NCBI GenBank assembly: GCA_029974875.1
Contig: JARKQP010000322.1
Span: 1-5,985, forward strand
Length of the DNA: 5,985 nucleotides
Source: Mobilitalea sp.
GTDB taxonomy: Bacteria > Bacillota_A > Clostridia > Lachnospirales > Lachnospiraceae
Reading direction: 5' to 3'
Positions 1 to 4,816 of this stretch are shown here, in pieces. The notes below the pieces were generated by a model. It did not search any database. It saw only the letters and a program-made list of their open reading frames with translations, and was not told where the DNA came from. Every line of letters starts with the position of its first letter. The first letter of the stretch is position 1. Made by a program: the position numbers and the translations under genes.

Positions 1-645
1 ATGGGCTATTTTAATTTTGTCGTCCAATACATGGAATATTTTCTCAATTGTGGGATCCACATCATCAATATTAGAGTCGTCAAAATAATTGGTAGGGTCA
101 AGCAAAAGTCCAAGCCCGGGGTGATTGATTTCCTGTAACAGCCTGGCCGTCTGATCCACAGAGCCTATGATATTATTTACATAATTCTCTATTAAGAAAA
201 CGGAGTCATGGTCGTAAGCGAACTTTGCTAAATCTGTTGCGATTGCCTTGAATTCCTGGTAAGCTTCTTCTGTTGAATTTTTAGGCTCATATAACCAATC
301 ACTCTCCACATTATAAGTCCCTGTCTCACTTACTACATAGGGTGTGCCAAAATCCCTTGCATGAGCTAAAATTTCTTTTATGTATGCAATGTTTTTTTCC
401 CTTTTCCCAGGATCCGGGTGGGTCAGGTTTGTATAAGCTGAAATAGCCACGATTGGTAAATTGGCATCCCTAAAAGCATCCCGTACCTTGTTTGCCTTTT
501 CCTTTGTAATATTTCCCTGGGACAGGTCAATGTCTTTAAATTCCAGGTCCAGCTGTACACAGCTCATGCCGTCTTTTTTTGCCCGCTCAATTGTTTCTTC
601 CAATGTGTAAGGATAATACCCTGTAAAAATACCTACTGAAATCAT
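1..645 (-). CDS. Sugar phosphate isomerase/epimerase, TIM-barrel family (C-terminus outside window)
   Basis: The first 215 codons of a protein of the xylose isomerase-like TIM-barrel superfamily (AP endonuclease family 2 fold); members usually have about 260-300 residues, so roughly the last fifth is missing at the window edge. The ATG at 643-645 is preceded by AAGGAGGA (651-658) at ideal spacing. Visible barrel strands start with MISVGIFTG and carry the usual divalent-metal ligands: E153 in LIENY, D183 in LLLDPTNYF, and the last visible residue H215 in KIKIAH. Such enzymes interconvert keto- and aldo-sugars or epimerise ketoses, e.g. hydroxypyruvate isomerase or psicose/tagatose epimerase; the substrate cannot be read from sequence. 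It follows the oxidoreductase at 836-1939 on the same strand across a 190-base repeat-rich spacer, so the two are probably a catabolic pair. Family assignment is firm, reaction is open. Confidence 0.88.
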   Translation of the reverse strand, partial: MISVGIFTGYYPYTLEETIERAKKDGMSCVQLDLEFKDIDLSQGNITKEKANKVRDAFRDANLPIVAISAYTNLTHPDPGKREKNIAYIKEILAHARDFGTPYVVSETGTYNVESDWLYEPKNSTEEAYQEFKAIATDLAKFAYDHDSVFLIENYVNNIIGSVDQTARLLQEINHPGLGLLLDPTNYFDDSNIDDVDPTIEKIFHVLDDKIKIAH

Positions 646-650
646 GTTTT

Positions 651-658
651 TCCTCCTT
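651..658 (-). promoter_or_regulatory. Shine-Dalgarno of the isomerase gene
   Basis: AAGGAGGA on the minus strand ends six bases before the ATG at 643-645. It fixes the start of the left-edge gene. Confidence 0.85.
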
Positions 659-694
659 ATATTTATGTGATTTTTTATAGTTCCCAGCAAATGC

Positions 695-735
695 GCGCCT
701 TTTATGGGAAGCTAAAAGGCTACTTCTCATAACCT
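695..735. repeat. Intergenic hairpin unit, copy 1
   Basis: Begins GCGCCTTTTAT and contains an imperfect 10-bp inverted repeat (702-711 against 723-732) around an 11-base loop. It is a diverged direct copy of the unit at 791-840, with the same order: GCGCC, TTTTAT, stem, loop, stem, TAACCTATA. The stem has one G-T pair as read on the plus strand, which becomes an A-C mismatch on the minus strand. No U-run follows on the mRNA strand, so it does not look like a terminator. Confidence 0.7.
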
Positions 736-737
736 AT

Positions 738-767
738 ATTATTGAATCAAAACCATGATTCAATAAT
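738..767. repeat. Perfect 12-bp inverted repeat between the two hairpin units
   Basis: ATTATTGAATCA (738-749) and its exact reverse complement (756-767) flank a six-base spacer (750-755). It is AT-rich and not followed by a T-run, so it could be a protein-binding palindrome, a repeat-element core or an mRNA hairpin between the two minus-strand genes. Function unknown. Confidence 0.75.
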
Positions 768-790
768 CGAGATGCACGGCGCAAAAAACA

Positions 791-840
791 GCGCCTTTTA
801 TCAGAAGTTTGAAAAGCAACTTCTGATAACTTATACTATA
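791..840. repeat. Intergenic hairpin unit, copy 2
   Basis: GCGCC TTTTAT followed by a perfect 12-bp inverted repeat (798-809 against 818-829) with an eight-base loop. It abuts and slightly overlaps the stop codon of the oxidoreductase gene (836-838), so the mRNA would fold straight after translation ends. A further small GGCGC/GCGCC stem (778-782 against 791-795) links it to the central palindrome. It may stabilise the upstream mRNA or be a REP-like dispersed repeat; the sequence alone does not decide. Confidence 0.75.
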
Positions 841-1939
841 GGGCTATATCAATCTCATCAAACCTTACCGTCCGCCCCTCTTTTATAGACTGATAACAGG
901 CCTCGATACATGCCATACTGCGAAGATTGTCTTCCCCGCTGATCTCCGGCTCCCTGTCTTCTTCTACTGCACAAAGAAGCTGGGCCATAGTTCCTCTGAA
1001 TGCATCGGGAAACCATTGAAAATCCCATTTTGGACGAATCCATTGGTTTGGATATTGCTTACAGGTAAATTCCATCGTACTTGGAGCTGCCGGGTCGAAA
1101 CACCATCCAATATAACCTTGCGCCATGCCATCCAAACCTTCTACACGCCATTTAATATAAATATCCTTTTCCACATCCTCCCCCTGCCATGCCCATACAT
1201 CGTCTAAACTGGTAGCCAGCAGCTCATCTGCATATTGAAAAGTGTATTGGCTGATGCCATCGATATGATCGAATTTTGTTCTAGGGTCATGCCTTGTCAG
1301 GGCTGTGATTTTCTCAGGATCCCCAAACAGATAACGGAAAGCATCAATGTGGTGGATTCCCATATTTAATATTTCTATATGGTCATATTCTTCCAGAAAG
1401 GACTGCCAATGGGGGATTGCTCTCATATCGATGGTTGCAAGAACCGGTTTTCCTAAAAGCCCCTGCTCCAATATGCTTTTTAATGCCCGTATGGAATGAT
1501 CATATCTCATATTAGAATTCACACCCAGCTTTACCTTTGCCTCTTTACATAGCTTAACAATTTCTTTTGCCTCCATAAGGTTCATAGCCAAAGGCTTTTG
1601 GCAGAGGATGCCCTTTATGTACGGTTTGGTAACTGCATAGCGTACCACTTCCAATTGCTTATCCGGCGGAACTGCAATATCTAAAATCTCAATGTCAGGA
1701 TCATCAATCAAAGCCTTCCAATTATCATATACATTAGGAATATGATACTGTGCTGCAATCTCTTGGCATCTGTCCCTGCTGCGGGCTCCAATCCCATAAG
1801 GAAAAAATCCTATATCCGTATATGCTTTTAGATGACAGTTCTTTACAATTGCTCCCGAGCCCACAATGCCTATCCGAAAATCCATTCTTTTCGGCAGCCT
1901 TGGCGTGATGTGGTAATTCAGGTTCTCCGGTCCTTCCAT
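836..1939 (-). CDS. Gfo/Idh/MocA family NAD(P)-dependent oxidoreductase
   Basis: A complete 367-residue protein, normal length for the family, predicted to be cytosolic and to oxidise or reduce a sugar, polyol or keto-sugar with NAD(P). The N-terminal Rossmann fold shows GIVGSGAIV (residues 24-32) as dinucleotide loop. CQKPLA (113-118) is the variant of the EKP motif with the conserved lysine K115. The C-terminal alpha/beta domain has the GxHxxD signature as GIHHID (194-199), where H196 is the expected catalytic acid/base and D199 a substrate residue. The chosen ATG at 1937-1939 has GAAAGGGG upstream; M19 (MDFRIG) sits just before the fold but lacks as good a binding site. Promoter and operator lie at 2021-2069. 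The partner downstream is a TIM-barrel isomerase, as in inositol-type and keto-sugar pathways. The substrate is not identified. Confidence 0.92.
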   Translation of the reverse strand: MEGPENLNYHITPRLPKRMDFRIGIVGSGAIVKNCHLKAYTDIGFFPYGIGARSRDRCQEIAAQYHIPNVYDNWKALIDDPDIEILDIAVPPDKQLEVVRYAVTKPYIKGILCQKPLAMNLMEAKEIVKLCKEAKVKLGVNSNMRYDHSIRALKSILEQGLLGKPVLATIDMRAIPHWQSFLEEYDHIEILNMGIHHIDAFRYLFGDPEKITALTRHDPRTKFDHIDGISQYTFQYADELLATSLDDVWAWQGEDVEKDIYIKWRVEGLDGMAQGYIGWCFDPAAPSTMEFTCKQYPNQWIRPKWDFQWFPDAFRGTMAQLLCAVEEDREPEISGEDNLRSMACIEACYQSIKEGRTVRFDEIDIAL

Positions 1940-2020
1940 TCTTCAATCCCCTTTCAATTTAATTTCACGTTTTACATTTTGGTAATTCTTTTCCTTTTTT
2001 CATTCTCTTAATTATATTTC

Positions 2021-2034
2021 ATGAATCGTTTCAT
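2021..2034. promoter_or_regulatory. Candidate LacI/Cra-family operator
   Basis: ATGAATCGTTTCAT is a 14-base palindrome with one mismatched pair and the central CG typical of LacI-family operators. TGAATCGTTTCA fits the Cra/FruR-type core very closely. It sits at the predicted transcription start of the minus-strand promoter (-10 at 2041-2046), where a repressor would block initiation. Inference: sugar-responsive repression of the oxidoreductase-isomerase genes; no regulator gene is in the window. Confidence 0.55.
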
Positions 2035-2040
2035 ATAATA

Positions 2041-2069
2041 ATATTATCATAACCTCCCATAACTTTCAA
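2041..2069 (-). promoter_or_regulatory. Sigma-A-type promoter for the oxidoreductase operon
   Basis: On the minus strand TTGAAA (2069-2064) is followed after 17 bases by TAATAT (2046-2041); overlapping TATTAT and TATAAT-like registers lie next to it. The predicted start near 2034 gives a leader of about 95 bases before the ATG at 1939. The -35 lies inside a repeat that recurs at 3785-3839, where the -10 is absent. Confidence 0.6.
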
Positions 2070-2104
2070 TAGTATTTATTCTTTTTAGCTGAGTTAAATT
2101 TCAT
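2049..2104. repeat. Direct repeat, left copy, flanking the collagen gene
   Basis: About 56 bases matching 3785-3839 in the same orientation, with about five substitutions and one indel, including a shared 20-base identical core (AACTTTCAATAGTATTTATT at 2061-2080). It ends at TTTCAT (2099-2104). The two copies bracket the collagen gene and its terminator. This copy carries the -35 of the leftward promoter. Confidence 0.85.
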
Positions 2105-2255
2105 GATTATGTCCATGACCATCATTATGAGCATGGCCTATCATTGCGGGCATCGCCCTTATTCCGTATAAATAGCTATGAAAGTGCTGGCATGAGCCTG
2201 ATCCTCCCTTCGCTTGCCGGTTTATTTCCGGTATTCGGTAAACAAAAGAATATAA
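2094..2255 (-). pseudogene. Possible relic of a His-rich small protein
   Basis: A minus-strand frame open from just after a TGA (near 2258) to a TAA at 2094-2096. It reads about 53 residues that look protein-like, ending in the His-rich tail GHAHNDGHGHNHEI, with QHFHSYLYG before it. There is no usable start codon in frame; a good AAGGGAGG site nearby leads to an ATG in another frame that stops after five codons, as expected if a frameshift has occurred. His-His patterns of this kind occur in YmaF-like and other metal-binding small proteins, but I do not recognise a family. It may simply be chance, since CAT/ATG-rich DNA gives histidines on both strands. Confidence 0.28.
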
Positions 2256-2267
2256 TCACTTATTTTA

Positions 2268-2308
2268 TTGCACAAAATTGGAATTAAATCATAAATATAA
2301 AGTATAAA
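2268..2308 (+). promoter_or_regulatory. Candidate promoter of the collagen-like gene, possibly sporulation sigma (SigK/SigE-like)
   Basis: GCACA (2270-2274) lies 15 bases before CATAAATATA (2290-2299). This resembles mother-cell sigma promoters (AC around -35, CATA at -10), although the downstream TA of the SigK -10 is one base out of place. As a sigma-A promoter, TTGCAC (2268-2273) has only poor -10 boxes at normal spacing. TATAAA occurs at 2296-2301 and 2303-2308. Mother-cell expression would fit an exosporium collagen; low confidence from sequence alone. Confidence 0.3.
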
Positions 2309-2327
2309 TTGTAACATCTTGCTTAAC

Positions 2328-2335
2328 GGAAAGGG
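2328..2335 (+). promoter_or_regulatory. Shine-Dalgarno of the collagen-like gene
   Basis: GGAAAGGG ends six bases before the ATG at 2342-2344 and supports that start; no competing in-frame start lies nearby. Confidence 0.75.
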
Positions 2336-2341
2336 TTTTGT

Positions 2342-3628
2342 ATGAAGAAGGATAAAGACTTATCTGATTTAATTCCTCCTACGAATAATGATGACTCCAA
2401 TCAAGCCAAAATAACAGCCGCTAATTATAATGCATGGAAACAGGGCCGTAATCCATTCCCACCGCCTTGTCAGCAGCCGTGTCCCCCGCAACCGTGTCCG
2501 CCGCAACCGTGTCCGCCGCAGCCTTGCCCGCCACCTTGCCCTCCGGGACCTCCTGGACCTCCCGGACCCCAGGGTCCTCAAGGGCCTCAAGGTCCACAAG
2601 GAGCTACCGGTCCTCAAGGTCCTGCTGGCCCACAGGGTTCCGCTGGTCCCCAAGGGCCCGCCGGCCCACAGGGTTCTCAGGGTGAGCAAGGTCCTGCCGG
2701 TCCCCAAGGCCCGGCTGGCTCTCAAGGTCCCGCCGGCCCTCAGGGTTCTCAGGGTGAACAAGGTCCTGTCGGTCCTCAAGGTCCACGGGGAGAACAAGGT
2801 CCTGCCGGCTCTCAGGGTCCTCAAGGGGAACGAGGCCCGGCTGGTCCTCAGGGTCCTGTTGGTTCCCAAGGTCCCGCCGGCCCTCAGGGTCCTCAAGGCG
2901 AGCAAGGTCCTGCTGGTCCTCAGGGTTCCCAAGGCGAACAAGGTCCCGCTGGTTCTCAAGGTCCCGCTGGTCCCCAAGGTCCTGCCGGTTCCCAGGGTCC
3001 TCAAGGTGAGCAGGGTCCTGTTGGCCCCCAGGGTCCTCAGGGAGAGCAAGGCCCCGCCGGCCCTCAGGGTTCCGTAGGTTCTCAAGGTCCCGCTGGTCCT
3101 CAAGGTCCTCAGGGAGAACAAGGTCCCACTGGCCCCCAAGGTCCTCAAGGCGAGCAAGGTCCTGTTGGCCCTCAGGGTCCACAGGGTCCCACCGGTGCCA
3201 CCGGCGAAGTCGTTTTGGCATATGGCTCTTTAAGGGGAAGTACTGTAGAGACCCCGGGGGGGATATTCACATCCGTACCCTTTAATATAGTTGGACCTTT
3301 ATCATCCACTATCACAGTTAGTCCATCAGGCAACGAATTAGTGGTAGGAGAAAACGGAATTTATCAAATAACCATATCCATTAACGCTGAAGCCACTGTT
3401 AATCCGGATCCGGATCAACCATATCTAAATGCTATTATTACGGTCAATGGCATACCGATTTTTGGCGATACTACTACGTTTTTTAAGATATCTAATAGAA
3501 GTAGTTCAACCTTTGTCGTTCAAGCCGCCCTGGCAGCCGGCGATGGTATAGGCGTAAGTATTGTTACGGATTTTCCTATTTTAGGTTATATGAACCGCTC
3601 CTTAACTGTTGTTCAGTTAAGTAATTAA
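2342..3628 (+). CDS. BclA-like collagen triple-helix repeat protein, probable spore surface (exosporium) protein
   Basis: 428 residues in three parts. Residues 1-40 are a charged and polar head with no signal peptide. Residues 41-68 form a Pro/Cys collar with six cysteines (43, 47, 52, 57, 62, 66), mostly CPPQP pentapeptides. Residues 69-290 are 74 uninterrupted Gly-X-Y triplets: 27 GPQ, 14 GPA, 9 GSQ, 9 GEQ, only four Thr in the helix and two Arg. Residues 291-428 are a beta-rich globular domain like the C1q/TNF-fold C-terminus of BclA, which drives trimerisation. There is no LPXTG motif or membrane segment, so sortase anchoring is unlikely, and lack of a secretion signal fits deposition from the mother cell onto the spore. 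It is the only plus-strand gene here, monocistronic, with its own terminator, and is bracketed by direct repeats. Repeat DNA is GC-rich compared with its surroundings, mainly because of Gly/Pro codons. Collagen fold is certain; location is inferred. Confidence 0.93.
   Translation: MKKDKDLSDLIPPTNNDDSNQAKITAANYNAWKQGRNPFPPPCQQPCPPQPCPPQPCPPQPCPPPCPPGPPGPPGPQGPQGPQGPQGATGPQGPAGPQGSAGPQGPAGPQGSQGEQGPAGPQGPAGSQGPAGPQGSQGEQGPVGPQGPRGEQGPAGSQGPQGERGPAGPQGPVGSQGPAGPQGPQGEQGPAGPQGSQGEQGPAGSQGPAGPQGPAGSQGPQGEQGPVGPQGPQGEQGPAGPQGSVGSQGPAGPQGPQGEQGPTGPQGPQGEQGPVGPQGPQGPTGATGEVVLAYGSLRGSTVETPGGIFTSVPFNIVGPLSSTITVSPSGNELVVGENGIYQITISINAEATVNPDPDQPYLNAIITVNGIPIFGDTTTFFKISNRSSSTFVVQAALAAGDGIGVSIVTDFPILGYMNRSLTVVQLSN
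2546..3211 (+). repeat. Collagen-coding DNA tandem repeats (9-bp based, higher-order units)
   Basis: 74 Gly-X-Y triplets encoded by degenerate 9-base units such as GGTCCTCAAGG, grouped in larger blocks ending in GEQ (nine times). Such arrays expand and contract by slippage and recombination, so length is likely to vary between strains and short-read assemblies may collapse it. Long open frames on other strands and frames here are by-products of the repeat. Confidence 0.9.
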
Positions 3629-3639
3629 ATAATTTCATG

Positions 3640-3689
3640 AAAAAGCATAGGTTCCGGACTATGATAAGTCCGTGAACCTATGCTTTTTT
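3640..3689 (+). terminator. Strong Rho-independent terminator of the collagen-like gene
   Basis: A 15-bp outer stem (3640-3654 with 3674-3688) and a 6-bp inner stem CGGACT/AGTCCG (3655-3660 with 3667-3672) with a six-base loop, one bulged T (3673), and a T-run to 3689. It begins 11 bases after the stop codon. The A-run on the other side makes it potentially bidirectional, so it may also stop leftward transcripts from the toxin-antitoxin operon. Confidence 0.92.
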
Positions 3690-3738
3690 GTACTGACACG
3701 TTTGAGGGATTGAAGCATCTTTAAATTACCGGTAGAAA

Positions 3739-3839
3739 TCCGGCTCTGTTTAACAAAATATCGCAGGCTGCCAGCATCTACCCAATAACCGCCCAGAACT
3801 TTCAATAGTATTTATTTTATTTAGCTGAATTAATTTCAT
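3739..3839 (-). pseudogene. Decayed uxuB-like SDR gene relic (N-terminal part)
   Basis: On the minus strand, bases 3799-3773 read VLGGYWVDA, identical to residues 22-30 of the intact SDR encoded at 4817-5674. After a two-base loss, A-A-C (like residues 32-34) is joined directly to DILLN (like 90-94) and then R-A-G at the NAG motif, ending near 3739. The missing 165 bases lie between two cysteine codons in similar GC(T/C)TGCG contexts. The seven nucleotide differences in VLGGYWVDA and DILLN are all silent, showing it was once a selected coding sequence and not a recent copy. Upstream, AATATGAAATTA (from 3841) matches the intact gene around its start, and LNK follows like DLNNK, so the relic probably begins at the ATG at 3837-3839, with further small deletions. 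The frame is broken and most of the gene is absent. Confidence 0.7.
3785..3839. repeat. Direct repeat, right copy, flanking the collagen gene
   Basis: Same orientation as 2049-2104, with the identical 20-base core at 3797-3816. It overlaps the 5' part of the SDR relic, so the repeat itself may descend from the start of an SDR gene. The TTGAAA box is kept, but the SDR relic takes the place of the -10 seen in the left copy. Confidence 0.85.
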
Positions 3840-3905
3840 ATTCGATTACGGCATGATATTTACAATGGCTTCGGTAGAAGAAATGTTTAAAATACAAACA
3901 AGAGT

Positions 3906-3925
3906 GTTCAAAACTGCTGTTGAAC
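3906..3925 (-). terminator. Weak candidate terminator of the toxin-antitoxin operon
   Basis: GTTCAA (3906-3911) and TTGAAC (3920-3925) form a 6-bp stem with an eight-base loop, about 30 bases after the toxin stop codon; GAGTGTT/AAACACC flanks may add an imperfect outer stem. Only scattered Ts follow on the minus strand, so termination would be inefficient. Confidence 0.3.
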
Positions 3926-3954
3926 GCAATTCCAAACACCCTGGTTTAAATTAT

Positions 3955-4377
3955 TCAGTTTTTTTCTTTTCCATCTAAAATGTCAACCAATTGTCTTGCT
4001 GTAACTATAAAGGCTTCCTTTGGAAAATGCTTTAAATTTCCGGTTACAAGATATGCATCGTCGTCACGCTTTTCCATCACTACTTCATAAAACGGTAAAT
4101 CTTTGATATCCGGCAAAACCGTACCTGTCGGTAACGGTTCTACAAGAATGCCATATCTATCAATTGCGGCCAGCAGATAATCAACTATTCCTACTTCAAA
4201 TTTGAACTTTTTTCTGCTGAGAACTTCTCTGTATTCGCTTACAATCTCTTTACTGTAGATGGGAATAATTTCTCCTGCAATCAATCTTCCGATAACCTGA
4301 ACCGTTGCAGCTTCCTCACTATTTGAAAGCAACGCTGAAACAAGTACATTCGTATCAATTACTGCATAGCATATCAT
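3955..4377 (-). CDS. PIN-domain toxin of a type II toxin-antitoxin system (COG1569-like)
   Basis: 140 residues, the usual size of the family. The fold begins VIDTNVLVSALL with metal-binding D8, followed by E48 in SEYREVL, then D90/D93 in the DIKDLPF segment and D105-D107 in KRDDDAYLVTGNLKHFP. Such proteins are Mg-dependent endoribonucleases that cut RNA and arrest growth when their antitoxin is lost. The position that is often a fourth acidic residue is N114 (TGNLKHFP), common in this subfamily, so it is not clear evidence of inactivity. The ATG overlaps the antitoxin stop by four bases (ATGA), implying translational coupling, and GGGGAGG lies upstream inside the antitoxin gene. RNA target unknown. 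The family call is secure; activity is inferred. Confidence 0.9.
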   Translation of the reverse strand: MICYAVIDTNVLVSALLSNSEEAATVQVIGRLIAGEIIPIYSKEIVSEYREVLSRKKFKFEVGIVDYLLAAIDRYGILVEPLPTGTVLPDIKDLPFYEVVMEKRDDDAYLVTGNLKHFPKEAFIVTARQLVDILDGKEKN

Positions 4378-4679
4378 TCTCCGTCCTCCCCGTCAGATCG
4401 TGCCAGGCGGATTTCCTCATTGATTTCATCAAGAGTCATACCCTGAACACCATTCTTTTTCGCCTGCTCTCTTAAAAACAGAAACGCTTGCATTGCTTTT
4501 TCTCTTGTAATCTCAGGTTCCGGTGAAACAATCTCAAAGGGAATCTTACGTTCACGAACGACTGCTCTTGCAAACACATTAATTGCGGTTGATGCTGTCA
4601 TGCCAAAATCGGAACATAAAGCATCAAACTGTCTTTTTAAATTTTCATCCATTCGAACGCTAAATGATGCCTGTGTCAT
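4374..4679 (-). CDS. RelB/DinJ family antitoxin
   Basis: 101 residues. The N-terminus has a ribbon-helix-helix DNA-binding fold: strand SFSVRMD (5-11), helix A from about 12 to 24, helix B about 28-44 (TASTAINVFARAVVRER), then the RelB/DinJ hallmark KIPFEI (45-50). The C-terminal part, including MTLDEINEEIRLAR (81-94), is of the type that wraps the toxin. It should bind and neutralise the PIN protein encoded by the overlapping downstream gene and repress their shared promoter. AAGGAGGTG (4685-4693) lies five bases before the ATG at 4677-4679. RelB/DinJ antitoxins classically pair with RelE/YafQ-type RNases; pairing with a PIN toxin is a mixed arrangement seen in Firmicutes. It has no relation in function to the flanking uronate genes and probably came as cargo. 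Confidence 0.92.
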   Translation of the reverse strand: MTQASFSVRMDENLKRQFDALCSDFGMTASTAINVFARAVVRERKIPFEIVSPEPEITREKAMQAFLFLREQAKKNGVQGMTLDEINEEIRLARSDGEDGE

Positions 4680-4702
4680 ACCCGCACCTCCTTCTGATTA
4701 TT

Positions 4703-4731
4703 ATTATATTCAGTTTGGTGCAAAAAGTCAA
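4703..4731 (-). promoter_or_regulatory. Sigma-A promoter of the toxin-antitoxin operon
   Basis: On the minus strand TTGACT (4731-4726), then 17 bases, then TATAAT (4708-4703): five of six and six of six consensus at optimal spacing. The predicted start near 4696 leaves a leader of under 20 bases that begins almost at the ribosome binding site. A strong promoter held down by autorepression is usual for such operons. Confidence 0.85.
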
Positions 4732-4753
4732 TAATATGCACTGTTTGTGTGCA
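4718..4753. promoter_or_regulatory. Candidate antitoxin operator (repeated GTGCA/TGCAC half-sites)
   Basis: GTGCA at 4718-4722, TGCAC at 4737-4741 and GTGCA at 4749-4753 alternate in orientation across and just upstream of the -35. Ribbon-helix-helix antitoxins bind paired short half-sites at their own promoters, so these are plausible contacts; five-base words can occur by chance. Confidence 0.35.
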
Positions 4754-4816
4754 TTCTTCTTCCATTTACCTTCTTTTTGTTGGACATTAGCAAAAATCAT
4801 TGATTTATCTACCAGA

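Larger units (their letters stand above)
1940..2341. other. 402-base divergent intergenic region
   Basis: Between the oppositely directed oxidoreductase and collagen genes. In order it holds the oxidoreductase leader and ribosome binding site, a LacI/Cra-type operator, the leftward promoter, the left direct repeat, a possible His-rich gene relic, and the candidate collagen promoter and ribosome binding site. No intact gene is seen. Confidence 0.8.
3629..3954. other. 326-base convergent intergenic region
   Basis: Between the collagen gene and the toxin gene, which are transcribed toward each other. It holds the strong terminator, the SDR relic, the right direct repeat and a weak hairpin. Bases 3690-3738 and 3842-3900 show nothing I can assign. 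Confidence 0.8.

Noticed and set aside
1016..1207. A 63-codon plus-strand frame inside the oxidoreductase gene
   Set aside because: It is fully contained within a well-supported minus-strand gene and has no recognisable product.
2369..3157. A 262-codon open frame antisense to the collagen gene, plus other long frames on both strands over the same region
   Set aside because: They are generated by the periodic Gly-Pro-Gln codons, giving low-complexity Leu/Arg/Thr/Gly strings with no family resemblance.
2546..3211. Regular repeats that might suggest a CRISPR array or minisatellite
   Set aside because: The period is nine bases, without unique spacers, and the frame encodes perfect Gly-X-Y triplets; it is collagen coding sequence.
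3842..3900. Possible continuation of the direct repeat homology or of a second gene relic to the right of 3839
   Set aside because: Scattered matches to 2105-2150 (GATTA, CATGA) need several gaps and are not convincing; no protein family is recognisable.
4792..4806. Short AAATCA/TGATTT palindrome after uxuB considered as a terminator
   Set aside because: The loop would be about one base, and no GC-rich stem or T-run is present, so it cannot act as a Rho-independent terminator.
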